The notes beneath the pieces were generated by a model, which was not told the origin of the DNA, made no database searches, and saw only the letters and a program-made list of their open reading frames with translations. Below are positions 9,561-18,288 of a DNA stretch of 64,000 bases, one piece after another (positions within the stretch are counted from its first letter, which is position 1; every line of letters begins with the position of its first letter). A program made the translations under genes and the position numbers. The DNA lies in contig CAJWFD010000006.1 of assembly GCA_913031435.1 (NCBI GenBank), forward strand, positions 1-64,000. Reading direction: 5' to 3'. Source of the stretch: an uncultured Cryomorphaceae bacterium. GTDB taxonomy: Bacteria; Bacteroidota; Bacteroidia; Flavobacteriales; Schleiferiaceae.

Positions 9561-10198
9561 AAGTAGCCCAGTACCTGTTGCAAAGGACCACAGAAATAAA
9601 TCAACATCAACAAACCTTTCATCGGCTGTTCTATTTTTTAGAAGATCAAGAACTCCTCTTTATCCCAGAAGGAGAAAGTTGGGCGGCTATTGAATGCATA
9701 GAGCATCTAAATTTCGTTTTTGAACACTATTTACCTCAACTCAAAGCAATTTGTATCTCTGATGCTAGTACTACAGAACAAACCGAGATATCCCTTAACA
9801 AGTCGTCTACTTTGATCAGGAAATTCATGACCAAAAATCTGGGCTTATGGCAGAGAAGTATCCGCGCAGCGGGAAAAGTAAAGCCACGAAGACTGCAAAA
9901 GCATGGTCATAAATTTAGTCCACAAAAGGCGATGGAAAACTTCATTGATGATCTAGATCAACTTAAGAAAATTATCAGCATCATCGTCTCTAGCACTACT
10001 TTAAGCAACACTAAGGTCAATACGACGAGACCCTTGTTGAAAATACGATCCGTGACTGCTATTGAGTACTTGATTCCTCATATAGGTCGTCATCTAAACC
10101 AAGCCGAGCGTATTCTTAATGGCGGACATCTTTCGCGTGAGCAACAGTCAAATAACCCAGACCTCATCTACCCCACCAGCGCTGAAAGAATAGCGTAG
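9557..10198 (+). CDS. DinB-like four-helix metal-binding protein
   Basis: A 213-residue predicted cytoplasmic helical protein of the DinB/YfiT superfamily. The three histidines that bind the divalent metal in this fold can be placed at His50 (ECIEH), His175 and His179 (IPHIGRHLNQAERIL). The central stretch, about 105-120, is unusually basic (KVKPRRLQKHGHK). Members include thiol-dependent S-transferases, but most are uncharacterised and no substrate can be named. It overlaps mfd by four bases, so it is probably the last gene of fbp-mfd-dinB, closed by the hairpin at 10221-10243. Confidence 0.75.
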   Translation: MKVAQYLLQRTTEINQHQQTFHRLFYFLEDQELLFIPEGESWAAIECIEHLNFVFEHYLPQLKAICISDASTTEQTEISLNKSSTLIRKFMTKNLGLWQRSIRAAGKVKPRRLQKHGHKFSPQKAMENFIDDLDQLKKIISIIVSSTTLSNTKVNTTRPLLKIRSVTAIEYLIPHIGRHLNQAERILNGGHLSREQQSNNPDLIYPTSAERIA

Positions 10199-10213
10199 TA
10201 TTTAAATTACTGC

Positions 10214-10249
10214 AAAAAAAAACCGGTTGCGCTGCAACCGGTTTTTTTT
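10214..10249. terminator. Bidirectional intrinsic terminator
   Basis: A perfect 10-bp stem (AACCGGTTGC / GCAACCGGTT, at 10221-10230 and 10234-10243) with loop GCT is flanked by an A-run on the left and a T-run on the right. It lies between the convergent dinB-like and PorP-SPOR genes and can end transcription from both sides. Confidence 0.93.
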
Positions 10250-10270
10250 GAATGCTCTTTAAAATCAGTA

Positions 10271-11785
10271 TTACAAGACTTTGATCCAAAGTTTGCCGCC
10301 ATACTGGCCATTAAACCCTGATTCTCGTGCTTGCTTTGCAGATTCATAGTTGTTAAATTTCAGCAAGAATACATAGAACATATTATTACTTGGATCTTGG
10401 AATACATCAGCACCAACGCCCTGTGAACGCAACTTATTTTGAAGCTTCGCAGCGTTGTTCCTTGCACCAAAAACACCTGCGGTTACATAATACCCTTGTG
10501 ATCCAGCTTGGACGTTGCCAGCATACTGGGTAGGATCGTAACCCTTTATGTTACTGTTCGTTCTACCTCCTTGCGGGGTGTTCGGATACGCAGTAGTTGT
10601 ACTTCCGTTCCCTAATGGATTCGTGCTATTTATAGTTTGAACTCCATTAGATCCATTAGCGTTTTGGTTAGAACTAGATTGGGAATTGTTTGCCGCTGCC
10701 TCGGCGGCCGCGATGGTTAGCTCACCTTTCATGGCCTCTTTTTCAGCATCAAATAGGGCTTTCTGACCTTCTGTTACTTCATCTTTAAACTCATCTAAAC
10801 GATCGTTTAGAAGATCTTCTAAATCACCAGACTGGCGACGTTGACGATCCTTCAGCTTTTTGATTTCATTCTCAAGACGCTTGTCTTTCTTGCTTTCACC
10901 AAAAGAATAACGAAGCATGAACTCATGAGAATTTCCTAGGGCAAAACCATAGGTATTCAATGAGAAGTCATACGCGTATCCGATGGTAATGTTCTCCGTT
11001 AGGTGAACTCCTGCATTCCCTGTTACGGCATAGGAAGAACGGTAAGCTGCACCTACAAAGAAATATTCATTATGGTTAAACATCAAACCAGCATCAATCT
11101 GAGGAACAGTAAACTGATTCGCTCTGATGGTTAAATAAGGACTTAAAGTCATTAGACCTTTTTGCATTTGAACATCATACTGTGTGTTTACCACGAAGTG
11201 ACGCATGTATTGATACTGGAACGGGCTAATGATGTAATTATCACTAAAGTCAATTGCTGGAGCCAATAAATTAGGTACTGCAGCACCAATATTAAAATCT
11301 CCAAATTTTAGATTAAAACCGAAATTCAGATCAAACGTTCCTCTATTCAGTTGTGAGTATAAGACGGGGTCTAATTCATCTTGAACGCGAATACCAGCTA
11401 TGTTAATAGTGTTGTTGACATAACCAGCACCCATCCCTAGGCTCAAACTATTCTCATCCGAAAATTTTACATGCCAAGCATAAGAACCGTAGAATCCTGA
11501 ACGCGAGACTATATCTGTTACATCATTAAAGGCATAACCGCTATATCCGAATTTAAGATCGTTTTGATTGCCGTTAAACGACATAAACTGCGTCTCAGGA
11601 GAACCTTGAACATCAGTCCACTGGCGACGATTTAATACAGTAATTTCAGTTTTTCCATCAATACCGCTAAATGCAGGATTAAATAGATATGCTGTATTTA
11701 GATAATTTGAAATCAAAGGAAGCTGTTGCGCTTTTGCTGTTACACTCCCTAACAGTATCGCTACTATTAAAATTGAATTTTTCAT
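10271..11785 (-). CDS. PorP/SprF-family outer membrane protein fused to a SPOR domain
   Basis: 504 residues. A signal peptide (1-19, cleaved near AKAQ) precedes a PorP/SprF beta-barrel-type domain at ~20-296 (QLPLISNYLNTAYLFNPAFSG is the family hallmark). Then come a charged, probably coiled-coil segment at ~297-362, an Asn/Ser/Gly-rich linker at ~365-430, and a SPOR domain at 431-504 (GYYVTAGVFGARNNAAKLQ to the C-terminus). PorP/SprF proteins work with the type IX secretion system in the outer membrane and are often partnered with SprB-like adhesins. SPOR domains bind denuded peptidoglycan, so this protein may tie the barrel to the cell wall (inference). It lies 2 bases downstream of the CHU_C protein gene, a typical SprB-SprF-like pairing. 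Confidence 0.88.
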   Translation of the reverse strand: MKNSILIVAILLGSVTAKAQQLPLISNYLNTAYLFNPAFSGIDGKTEITVLNRRQWTDVQGSPETQFMSFNGNQNDLKFGYSGYAFNDVTDIVSRSGFYGSYAWHVKFSDENSLSLGMGAGYVNNTINIAGIRVQDELDPVLYSQLNRGTFDLNFGFNLKFGDFNIGAAVPNLLAPAIDFSDNYIISPFQYQYMRHFVVNTQYDVQMQKGLMTLSPYLTIRANQFTVPQIDAGLMFNHNEYFFVGAAYRSSYAVTGNAGVHLTENITIGYAYDFSLNTYGFALGNSHEFMLRYSFGESKKDKRLENEIKKLKDRQRRQSGDLEDLLNDRLDEFKDEVTEGQKALFDAEKEAMKGELTIAAAEAAANNSQSSSNQNANGSNGVQTINSTNPLGNGSTTTAYPNTPQGGRTNSNIKGYDPTQYAGNVQAGSQGYYVTAGVFGARNNAAKLQNKLRSQGVGADVFQDPSNNMFYVFLLKFNNYESAKQARESGFNGQYGGKLWIKVL

Positions 11786-11787
11786 AC

Positions 11788-13788
11788 TTAGAAGTTGTTA
11801 AGGATAGTTACTGCTGCCTTGACCCTAATCTCATTATTATGGGTGAGCACATAGTAGTACGTGCCATCTTCAAGTTTAGCACCGCCATCCGTGGTTCCAC
11901 CCCACATGTTGTTGTAGATCTCTTGATTGTAGACCGGAGTACCCCAGCGAGTATAGACATTAAACTCGCAGTCATCACCCGAGGTAACTCCACTTAGGTC
12001 CAAGACGTCATTCTTACCGTCAGAGTTAGGAGTGATCACGTTTTGAACGTTAGCGTAAATGGTAGCATAGATAATGGTCGAATCTTGTTCTTGCACAAAG
12101 ACCTGAACACTTGCTGTATCTGTACATCCATTAATATCTTCTACTTCAATGTAATACGTAATCGTATCCACAGTAGGTAACGCATCAGTACTTTCACCTT
12201 GCTGGTTACTAAAGGTTGAGGGCGCATCTGCAAACCAATAATAGCTCACTCCACCAGTAGAACTTAGCGTTGTGCTCTGTCCTGGACTAATAATTTGAGG
12301 TGAAGCAGTCGCTGATGCCACTAGAGTATAATTATACACATCTAAGGTGTCTACTGTTCTACATTGATTCACACCAAAGGCCTCAATAACGTATTGACCA
12401 GGAGCTTTTATGTAATTTTGCTTACCTACAAATAGTCCACCATTCCAAGCAAAATTTAAAGCATTACTATTCAGGGAAATTAAAAGGCTGTCATAAGCAC
12501 ATATTCCTAAAGAATCTCCTGGAAGAATATTGATGTTTGGAAAGTTTACGAAGTTCACGGTGGTTTCGTTCGTAATGAACGAACAAGCCTCGTTGGTCAC
12601 CAACAATCTATAATCTGCTGTATCTGCAACAATTGAGGTATCAATGGTGATCCAAGGCATGGTGTCATTTGCAATACTCAACCAATTTGAAGATCCGGAA
12701 GGATACGCGATTTGCCATTGGTATTCCCACGAATCGTTCAACACTGTATCCATGGCAGTAAGCAACGTCGAATCAGTTATACATAAAGTTTTAGTTGGCA
12801 AAGACTGTCCCGGCCAAGGTTGATTTAAAATAACGGTGGAGGGAACTGTATCCACTATAACTGAGAACGCGGAGGATGTATCTGTACATCCGCCAGGCAT
12901 AGAGATAACCTCCAAATACCATTGGTTCGTGGTATCAACATTTATTAGAGCAAGTGTGTCATTAACGGATGGATACCAAACCGTATCACCAAAAACGTTA
13001 AGACTGTCGTTTTTCAACCATTGAAATTTATAGCCTGTGATTCCCGGTGAAGGGAAAGAGAAATATTCTAACGTAGCAACTGTTCCTTCACACATTCGGA
13101 TAGAATCAATGCCTACATAGTTAACGCCAGCAGCAGAATTTGCAAACACTTCTGTTCCGGGCATGTAAGAATTAATTATAGTATCACTGGATGTCGCATC
13201 ACAAAGCGCAGCATTTACTTCTACTGCATATACCCCGGATACGGTAACAAAAAGGGTGTCATCTGTTTCACCGGCTATAGGTCCACCTCCAGCTAACCAT
13301 TGGTAAGTGTATGACTGTCCTGCAGGAGGAGTATCTGCTATAAGGAGCGCTGTATCTCCTTCACAAAAAGTAAGGTCTCCAGCTTTATCAAACCAATTAT
13401 AGGCAGAGAAGCTGGTGATTGGGTTCGCACCTATAATAACATTTGAAATGGTATCACTAATTCTTAATGGGTTTGAAGAGACTAGTCTGAAGGAATAAAT
13501 ACCTTGAGGTAGTGCATCTGGAACAATGACATCAATCGCATTTCCAGTGCTAGCACCATAAGCAAGTAAGGGAGCGATGGATACAAACGACCCACTAAAG
13601 TTTCCGGAACCATTACTGACTTCAACGGAGAAGGTGTTACCTACATTAAAGGGTGATGAAACATCAAAACCAAATACAATAGTATCTCCTTGGCAGGCTT
13701 GTAAGCTTATTGACTCATTACTGGTTGATTGTCCATTCATGGACATCGATCCAATAATCATCATCATCGAGAGTAAAACTTTTCTCAT
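11788..13788 (-). CDS. Secreted Ig-like/PKD-type protein with type B T9SS C-terminal (CHU_C) domain
   Basis: 666 residues with a signal peptide (MRKVLLSMMMIIGSMSMNGQ). The body is an array of beta-sandwich-like segments with recurrent FQWL/YQWL and CxDT/CxTD patterns (for example YTYQWLAGG, YKFQWLKND, YEYQWQIAY). The last ~85 residues are the gliding motility-associated C-terminal domain (VITPNSDGKNDVLDLSG, TRWGTPVYNQ, DGTYYYVLTH), the type B signal for type IX secretion and surface attachment. The PorP-SPOR gene follows directly, so the pair probably forms an adhesin/outer membrane partner unit. The ligand is unknown. Confidence 0.9.
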   Translation of the reverse strand: MRKVLLSMMMIIGSMSMNGQSTSNESISLQACQGDTIVFGFDVSSPFNVGNTFSVEVSNGSGNFSGSFVSIAPLLAYGASTGNAIDVIVPDALPQGIYSFRLVSSNPLRISDTISNVIIGANPITSFSAYNWFDKAGDLTFCEGDTALLIADTPPAGQSYTYQWLAGGGPIAGETDDTLFVTVSGVYAVEVNAALCDATSSDTIINSYMPGTEVFANSAAGVNYVGIDSIRMCEGTVATLEYFSFPSPGITGYKFQWLKNDSLNVFGDTVWYPSVNDTLALINVDTTNQWYLEVISMPGGCTDTSSAFSVIVDTVPSTVILNQPWPGQSLPTKTLCITDSTLLTAMDTVLNDSWEYQWQIAYPSGSSNWLSIANDTMPWITIDTSIVADTADYRLLVTNEACSFITNETTVNFVNFPNINILPGDSLGICAYDSLLISLNSNALNFAWNGGLFVGKQNYIKAPGQYVIEAFGVNQCRTVDTLDVYNYTLVASATASPQIISPGQSTTLSSTGGVSYYWFADAPSTFSNQQGESTDALPTVDTITYYIEVEDINGCTDTASVQVFVQEQDSTIIYATIYANVQNVITPNSDGKNDVLDLSGVTSGDDCEFNVYTRWGTPVYNQEIYNNMWGGTTDGGAKLEDGTYYYVLTHNNEIRVKAAVTILNNF

Positions 13789-13884
13789 AGAAGTTTTTGG
13801 GTTAAGTTCACACAGTGTTTAAACTATGACTTTGCTAATTTCGTAATAGAATATCAATAACCATGCTACGAATACTCATTAAAC

Positions 13885-14367
13885 ATGGTATTCTATCAAC
13901 AACTACACCCTATGACCCAAGATTTAAAACAAAGAGTAAAGACACTCCTCTTAAATTATGAGGATTTACAAGGAATTGTGCTGCAAAAAAAAGTGGTTAC
14001 GCTGTTGGACGCAAACATCCCATATTATAATTGGAGTGGATTCTACTTTATGAATAATGAAAAACAACAGCTTGAGATTGGGCCGTATGCAGGTGCTTTA
14101 ACAGATCATATTACCATTCCATTTGGAAAAGGGATTTGCGGCCAAGTAGCCGAAAGCGGAACCTCTTTTGAAGTGCCTGATGTTGATCAGCAAGATAATT
14201 ATCTAGCCTGTAGCATAGATACAAAGAGTGAAATAGTGGTTCCCATGTTTCTTGGAGAACAGCTCATAGGGCAAATAGATATTGACTCTCATTCTGTCGA
14301 TCCGTTCACTGCTGAAGACCATGAATTATTATCATGGATAGCAGGATATGTGGCCCAGCGTCTTTAA
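13885..14367 (+). CDS. GAF-domain protein, free methionine-R-sulfoxide reductase-like
   Basis: A 160-residue single GAF domain. YNWSGFYFM (48-56), the glycine-rich GPYAG, FGKGICGQVAESG (Cys85) and ACSIDTKSEIVVP (Cys109) follow the free-methionine-(R)-sulfoxide reductase (fRMsr, MsrC) pattern. fRMsr enzymes have three conserved cysteines; here the first, expected about ten residues before Cys85, is replaced (D74/H75 region), so two remain. Activity is possible but unproven. The start may be the ATG at 13912 (MTQDLKQ) rather than 13885. The stop codon shares TTAA with the stop of the convergent permease gene. Confidence 0.78.
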   Translation: MVFYQQLHPMTQDLKQRVKTLLLNYEDLQGIVLQKKVVTLLDANIPYYNWSGFYFMNNEKQQLEIGPYAGALTDHITIPFGKGICGQVAESGTSFEVPDVDQQDNYLACSIDTKSEIVVPMFLGEQLIGQIDIDSHSVDPFTAEDHELLSWIAGYVAQRL

Positions 14368-15617
14368 GCTTGCATGCGGATTGCATCAACAGGATTCAAT
14401 CGAGATGCCATCCAGGCAGGAATAAAACCGGAGATCAGCCCTATGGCACCGCTAAGCCCTAAACCAACTAATACGTTTTCCATGCTTAAAAATATCTCAA
14501 AATCAAATGCCCTAGCGGCGGCATAGGCACCTAACCAAACAAGCAATAGCCCAGCTGCACCGCCTAAAAGACATAGGACGACGCTTTCCGTTAGAAACTG
14601 GATAAGGACTACGAAATTTTTAGCCCCAAGTGCTTTTTGTATGCCAATCTCATTCGTACGCTCCCGGACACTCACAAACATAATATTAGCAATTCCAAAG
14701 CCCCCAACCAGAATTGAAAAACCGCCAATAACAGTTCCTACTAAGCCTAAGACGGCAAAAAGACTGTCCAACTGTCTTGAAATAAGCGATGGATCATTAA
14801 GTGAGAAATCGTCATCATCACCTGGCCTTAGTCTTCGGACAGAACGCATTATACCTGTTAATTCATCTTTTAACTGATCTACTGAAACACCTTCTTTAGG
14901 GCTGATCATTATTGCATTTCCGTCATTACGATCGGTGTTTACAATAGTTCGGACAAACTTATATGGGACTATAACTTGTGCGTCTTTGCTCTGTCCAATG
15001 ATGCTTTCGCCCTGTTTTTCGAATACGCCGATAACAGATAATTTCCGACCTAAAATACTGATTTTTTGTCCGATAGGATTCTCTCCAGATACGAACAAAC
15101 CCTCAGCAATATTTGACCCTAAAATACAAAAGGGTTTTCCAACGCTAATTTCGGGTGCTGTAAAGTATCTACCACTTTCGAGCTCAAAATCCCAGATTTG
15201 ATTGTACTCAAACGTTATGCCGATAACTTCAATTCCACCAACTTCAGAGCCATTGCGCTTTGCGGGTATACCTCCTCCACCTGCGACAAAGGCAATATTC
15301 TCGGAAAGTTGGCTCCGTTTTCGCAATAAGTCTGCCTCTTTACTTAGTGGGTAAGGTCTGTTTAGATATTTCCACCAAGCGAATTCTCCTCCGCCTCCCC
15401 AAGGCCATTTTTGAACGTAAACAACATTATCACCAAGCTCGCTTACGCTGTCTCTTATGTTTTTTTCCAAAGAGTCCACAATAGAGTAAACTAGGATGAT
15501 TGCAAAGATGCCAATGGTAATGCCAAGAAGAGATAAAAAAGTCCGTAACTTATTTACTGTCAATGAGATGATAGCGAAAAATAAACTTTCTTTTACGAGT
15601 CTAATAATAAGGATCAC
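14364..15617 (-). CDS. MacB/FtsX-type ABC transporter permease
   Basis: A predicted inner membrane permease with one N-terminal helix (NKLRTFLSLLGITIGIFAIILVYS), a large periplasmic MacB core region of about 200 residues and three C-terminal helices, the standard MacB/LolE topology. The conserved GGFGIANIMFVSVRERTNEIGIQKALGA motif is present. The frame is open to a TTG at 15638, but that TTG is the last three bases of a perfect -7 promoter box, so I chose the GTG at 15617 (417 residues). No ATP-binding subunit is adjacent, so the partner must be elsewhere. Substrate unknown; the stop overlaps the GAF gene by four bases. Confidence 0.85.
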   Translation of the reverse strand: MILIIRLVKESLFFAIISLTVNKLRTFLSLLGITIGIFAIILVYSIVDSLEKNIRDSVSELGDNVVYVQKWPWGGGGEFAWWKYLNRPYPLSKEADLLRKRSQLSENIAFVAGGGGIPAKRNGSEVGGIEVIGITFEYNQIWDFELESGRYFTAPEISVGKPFCILGSNIAEGLFVSGENPIGQKISILGRKLSVIGVFEKQGESIIGQSKDAQVIVPYKFVRTIVNTDRNDGNAIMISPKEGVSVDQLKDELTGIMRSVRRLRPGDDDDFSLNDPSLISRQLDSLFAVLGLVGTVIGGFSILVGGFGIANIMFVSVRERTNEIGIQKALGAKNFVVLIQFLTESVVLCLLGGAAGLLLVWLGAYAAARAFDFEIFLSMENVLVGLGLSGAIGLISGFIPAWMASRLNPVDAIRMQA

Positions 15618-15635
15618 AGAGCAAGAGGTTTCTTC

Positions 15636-15643
15636 CAAAATTA
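15636..15643 (-). promoter_or_regulatory. -7 box of the MacB-type permease gene
   Basis: Read on the minus strand the bases are TAATTTTG, an exact TAnnTTTG match about 19 bases before the GTG at 15617. No good -33 TTG was found at 18-20 bases upstream. Confidence 0.45.
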
Positions 15644-15678
15644 GGTGAATAATTAGATAAAAAGGAGGTGGAAAATAT

Positions 15679-15686
15679 TACTTTTG
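15679..15686 (+). promoter_or_regulatory. -7 box upstream of purH
   Basis: TACTTTTG is an exact TAnnTTTG match 37 bases before the purH ATG. A clear -33 element is not visible. The SD-like AAAGGAGGTGG at 15661 is too far from the start to be a ribosome binding site. Confidence 0.45.
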
Positions 15687-15722
15687 ACTCTTCTTATATA
15701 TCTCACTTCAAAGAAGAATACC

Positions 15723-17228
15723 ATGCGCATTCAAAACGCACTTATTTCTGTTTTCCACAAGGACGGCTTAGGGCCAATAGTAGATGCGCTTAATGCATCT
15801 GGTACAACCCTTTATTCTACAGGAGGCACACAGGCCTTTATCGAAGAAAGAGGGATTTCAGTGGAACGTGTTGAGGATCTCACCTCTTACCCTTCCATAC
15901 TTGGAGGGAGAGTTAAAACATTACATCCCAAGGTTTTCGGCGGTATTCTATCAAGACGAGAAAACGAGAGTGACCGTTTGCAAATGAAGGAATTTGACAT
16001 TCCCTATTTTGATTTAGTGATCGTAGACCTTTACCCATTTGAAGCGACTCTTGCTTCTGGAGCGTCGGAAACAGATATCATCGAAAAAATTGATATCGGT
16101 GGTATTTCGCTTATCCGTGCAGCAGCTAAAAATTTTAAGGATTGCTGGATTATTTCTAATAGAAATCAATATAATGAAGCACTATCAATACTGCGAGGTG
16201 AACATGGTGCGACACTGGATGTCAGAAGAAAATATGCACTCGAAGCCTTCGATGAGAGCAGTAATTATGACACTGCCATTTACCGCTATTTTGCAGGTGA
16301 CAGGTTAGATTTAAAGGTATCAAACAGAACCCGACAGACGCTCAGATATGGCGAAAACCCACATCAAGAAGCAGCTTTTTATGGCAATATAGATGATGCT
16401 CTTGAGCAGATTCACGGCAAAGCACTGAGCTACAACAATTTACTCGACATCGACGCAACAGTTAATCTCATAAAGGAATTTGAAGACACTACCATAGCGA
16501 TCATTAAGCACAACAATGCTTGCGGCCTCGCAACTCGTTCTACATTAGAGCAAGCTTGGGATGATGCATTGGCGGGAGATTCCGTAAGTGCTTTCGGTGG
16601 AGTTATTGCCTCAAACAGAACCATAGATAGTGCTACGGCATTAAAAATGAATTCTTTGTTTTTTGAGGTACTCATGGCACCAGGTTTCGATGAGGATGCC
16701 TTGGTCATTTTAAAAAGCAAGAAAAATAGAGTACTTCTTATAATGAAGGATTTTAAGGTTCCGGAGTATAGTTTAAGAAGTGTTTTAAATGGCACCCTCG
16801 TTCAAGCTAGAGATCAAAAAACTGAATCTATTGAGGATATGACCACAGTTACTGACTTATCTCCTACTGAAGAGCAGTTTCAAGACTTGTTGTTTGCAGC
16901 GAAAGTATGTAAGCATACGAAAAGCAATACCATTGTCCTGGCAAAGGGAGGCCAGTTATTGGGTTCAGGAACTGGACAAACATCTCGAGTAGACGCCTTA
17001 AATCAAGCTATAGAAAAAGCAGATAGATTTAATTTCAGTCTTGAAGGCGCCGCGATGGCATCAGATGCATTCTTTCCCTTTCCAGATTGTGTGGAGATTG
17101 CTAAAAACGCCGGAATTAGCTGTGTAGTTCAACCTGGAGGCTCTATTCGAGACAAAGAAAGTATTGAATTCTGTAACAGTCATAAAATGACTATGGTTAC
17201 TACGGGAATTCGTCATTTTAAGCACTAA
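15723..17228 (+). CDS. purH: Bifunctional AICAR formyltransferase / IMP cyclohydrolase
   Basis: Carries out the last two steps of de novo purine synthesis (AICAR to FAICAR to IMP). The N-terminal MGS-like cyclohydrolase domain starts IQNALISVFHKDGL and includes STGGTQAFIEERGI, PSILGGRVKTLHPKVFGGIL and VVDLYPFEAT; the AICAR transformylase domain contains LRYGENPHQEAAFY, IIKHNNACGLA and the closing VQPGGSIRDKE. The frame is open from 15684, but the ATG at 15723 (MRIQNAL) fits the family start and gives 501 residues. It is separated from mreB by 19 bases. Confidence 0.96.
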   Translation: MRIQNALISVFHKDGLGPIVDALNASGTTLYSTGGTQAFIEERGISVERVEDLTSYPSILGGRVKTLHPKVFGGILSRRENESDRLQMKEFDIPYFDLVIVDLYPFEATLASGASETDIIEKIDIGGISLIRAAAKNFKDCWIISNRNQYNEALSILRGEHGATLDVRRKYALEAFDESSNYDTAIYRYFAGDRLDLKVSNRTRQTLRYGENPHQEAAFYGNIDDALEQIHGKALSYNNLLDIDATVNLIKEFEDTTIAIIKHNNACGLATRSTLEQAWDDALAGDSVSAFGGVIASNRTIDSATALKMNSLFFEVLMAPGFDEDALVILKSKKNRVLLIMKDFKVPEYSLRSVLNGTLVQARDQKTESIEDMTTVTDLSPTEEQFQDLLFAAKVCKHTKSNTIVLAKGGQLLGSGTGQTSRVDALNQAIEKADRFNFSLEGAAMASDAFFPFPDCVEIAKNAGISCVVQPGGSIRDKESIEFCNSHKMTMVTTGIRHFKH

Positions 17229-17247
17229 TTTTTATTACCTTGAAGGC

Positions 17248-18276
17248 ATGGGTTGGTTAAGTTTCATGACAGAAGATATAGCGATTGACTTGGGTACAGC
17301 CAATACGCTAATTACATATCAAGACAAGGTGGTCGTAGACTCACCTTCAATTGTTGCGATGGATAGGCGCAGTGGACAGATCATTGCCGTAGGCAAGGAA
17401 GCTCGTCAAATGCACGGAAAAACGCACGAAAACATCAAGACCATACGTCCCTTGAAAGATGGTGTCATTGCTGACTTTGAAGCATCTGAGCACATGATAC
17501 GTGAGCTTATCAAAAGTATCCCTGCTTTCAAGAAACGTTTATTTCCTCCAAGTTTAAGAATGGTTATTTGTATTCCATCAGGAATAACAGAGGTCGAAAA
17601 AAGAGCAGTAAAAGACAGTGCTGAGCATGCTAATGCGAAGGAAGTATATCTTATTCATGAGCCCATGGCTGCTGCGGTAGGAATTGGGGTAAATGTTCTT
17701 GAACCTAAAGGAAATATGATTATCGATATTGGTGGTGGAACTACGGAGATTGCTATCCTTGCTATGGGTGGTATTGTCTGTGACAAAAGCATCAAAGTAG
17801 CCGGAGATGTTTTTACAAATGATATTGCCATGTACATGCGTGCCCAGCATAACTTATTTGTTGGTGAGCGAACCGCGGAGAGTATAAAAATCTCAGTGGG
17901 TGCTGCACTTGAAGACTTAGATGACGCACCAGAGCCTTTCGCTGTTCAGGGAAGAGATTTACTCACCGGTAAGCCTAAACAAGTTCTTGTCACCCATGGA
18001 GAGGTAGCCCGTGCTCTTGAAAAGAGCATCACACGAGTAGAAGACGCTGTTATGGAGGCCTTGAGTAACACACCTCCGGAATTAGCTGCAGATATTTACA
18101 ACTCAGGGATCTATTTAGCTGGTGGAGGTTCTATGCTGAGAGGTTTAGATAAACGTATCTCAAGAAAAACTGATCTCCCTGTGTATGTTGCAGAGGATCC
18201 GTTGAGGGCAGTTGTTCGCGGTACTGGTATTGTGCTGAAGAATATTGAGCATTTCAAGAATATATTAGAAAGTTAA
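17248..18276 (+). CDS. mreB: Rod shape-determining protein MreB
   Basis: A bacterial actin that organises lateral wall synthesis. The 342-residue protein has the actin-fold phosphate loops DLGTANTLI near the N-terminus and IDIGGGTTEIAIL in the middle, plus AGGGSMLRGLD near the C-terminus. MreB-specific features include HEPMAAAVGIG and VCDKSIKVAGD. It is the first gene of the elongation cluster mreB-mreC-mreD-mrdA-rodA, in the order usual in this phylum. Confidence 0.97.
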   Translation: MGWLSFMTEDIAIDLGTANTLITYQDKVVVDSPSIVAMDRRSGQIIAVGKEARQMHGKTHENIKTIRPLKDGVIADFEASEHMIRELIKSIPAFKKRLFPPSLRMVICIPSGITEVEKRAVKDSAEHANAKEVYLIHEPMAAAVGIGVNVLEPKGNMIIDIGGGTTEIAILAMGGIVCDKSIKVAGDVFTNDIAMYMRAQHNLFVGERTAESIKISVGAALEDLDDAPEPFAVQGRDLLTGKPKQVLVTHGEVARALEKSITRVEDAVMEALSNTPPELAADIYNSGIYLAGGGSMLRGLDKRISRKTDLPVYVAEDPLRAVVRGTGIVLKNIEHFKNILES

Positions 18277-18288
18277 TTCCACTATGCT

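Noticed and set aside
11788-13788. Counting the internal Ig-like segments as exact tandem repeats
   Set aside because: They share short patterns (FQWL, CxDT) but are too divergent by eye for a repeat call.
15661-15671. AAAGGAGGTGG as a Shine-Dalgarno for purH
   Set aside because: It is more than 50 bases before the ATG and lies upstream of the -7 box, so it would not be in the mRNA; SD use is rare in this phylum.
16430-16795. A 121-residue minus-strand frame opposite purH
   Set aside because: Antisense shadow; no motif, no promoter box.
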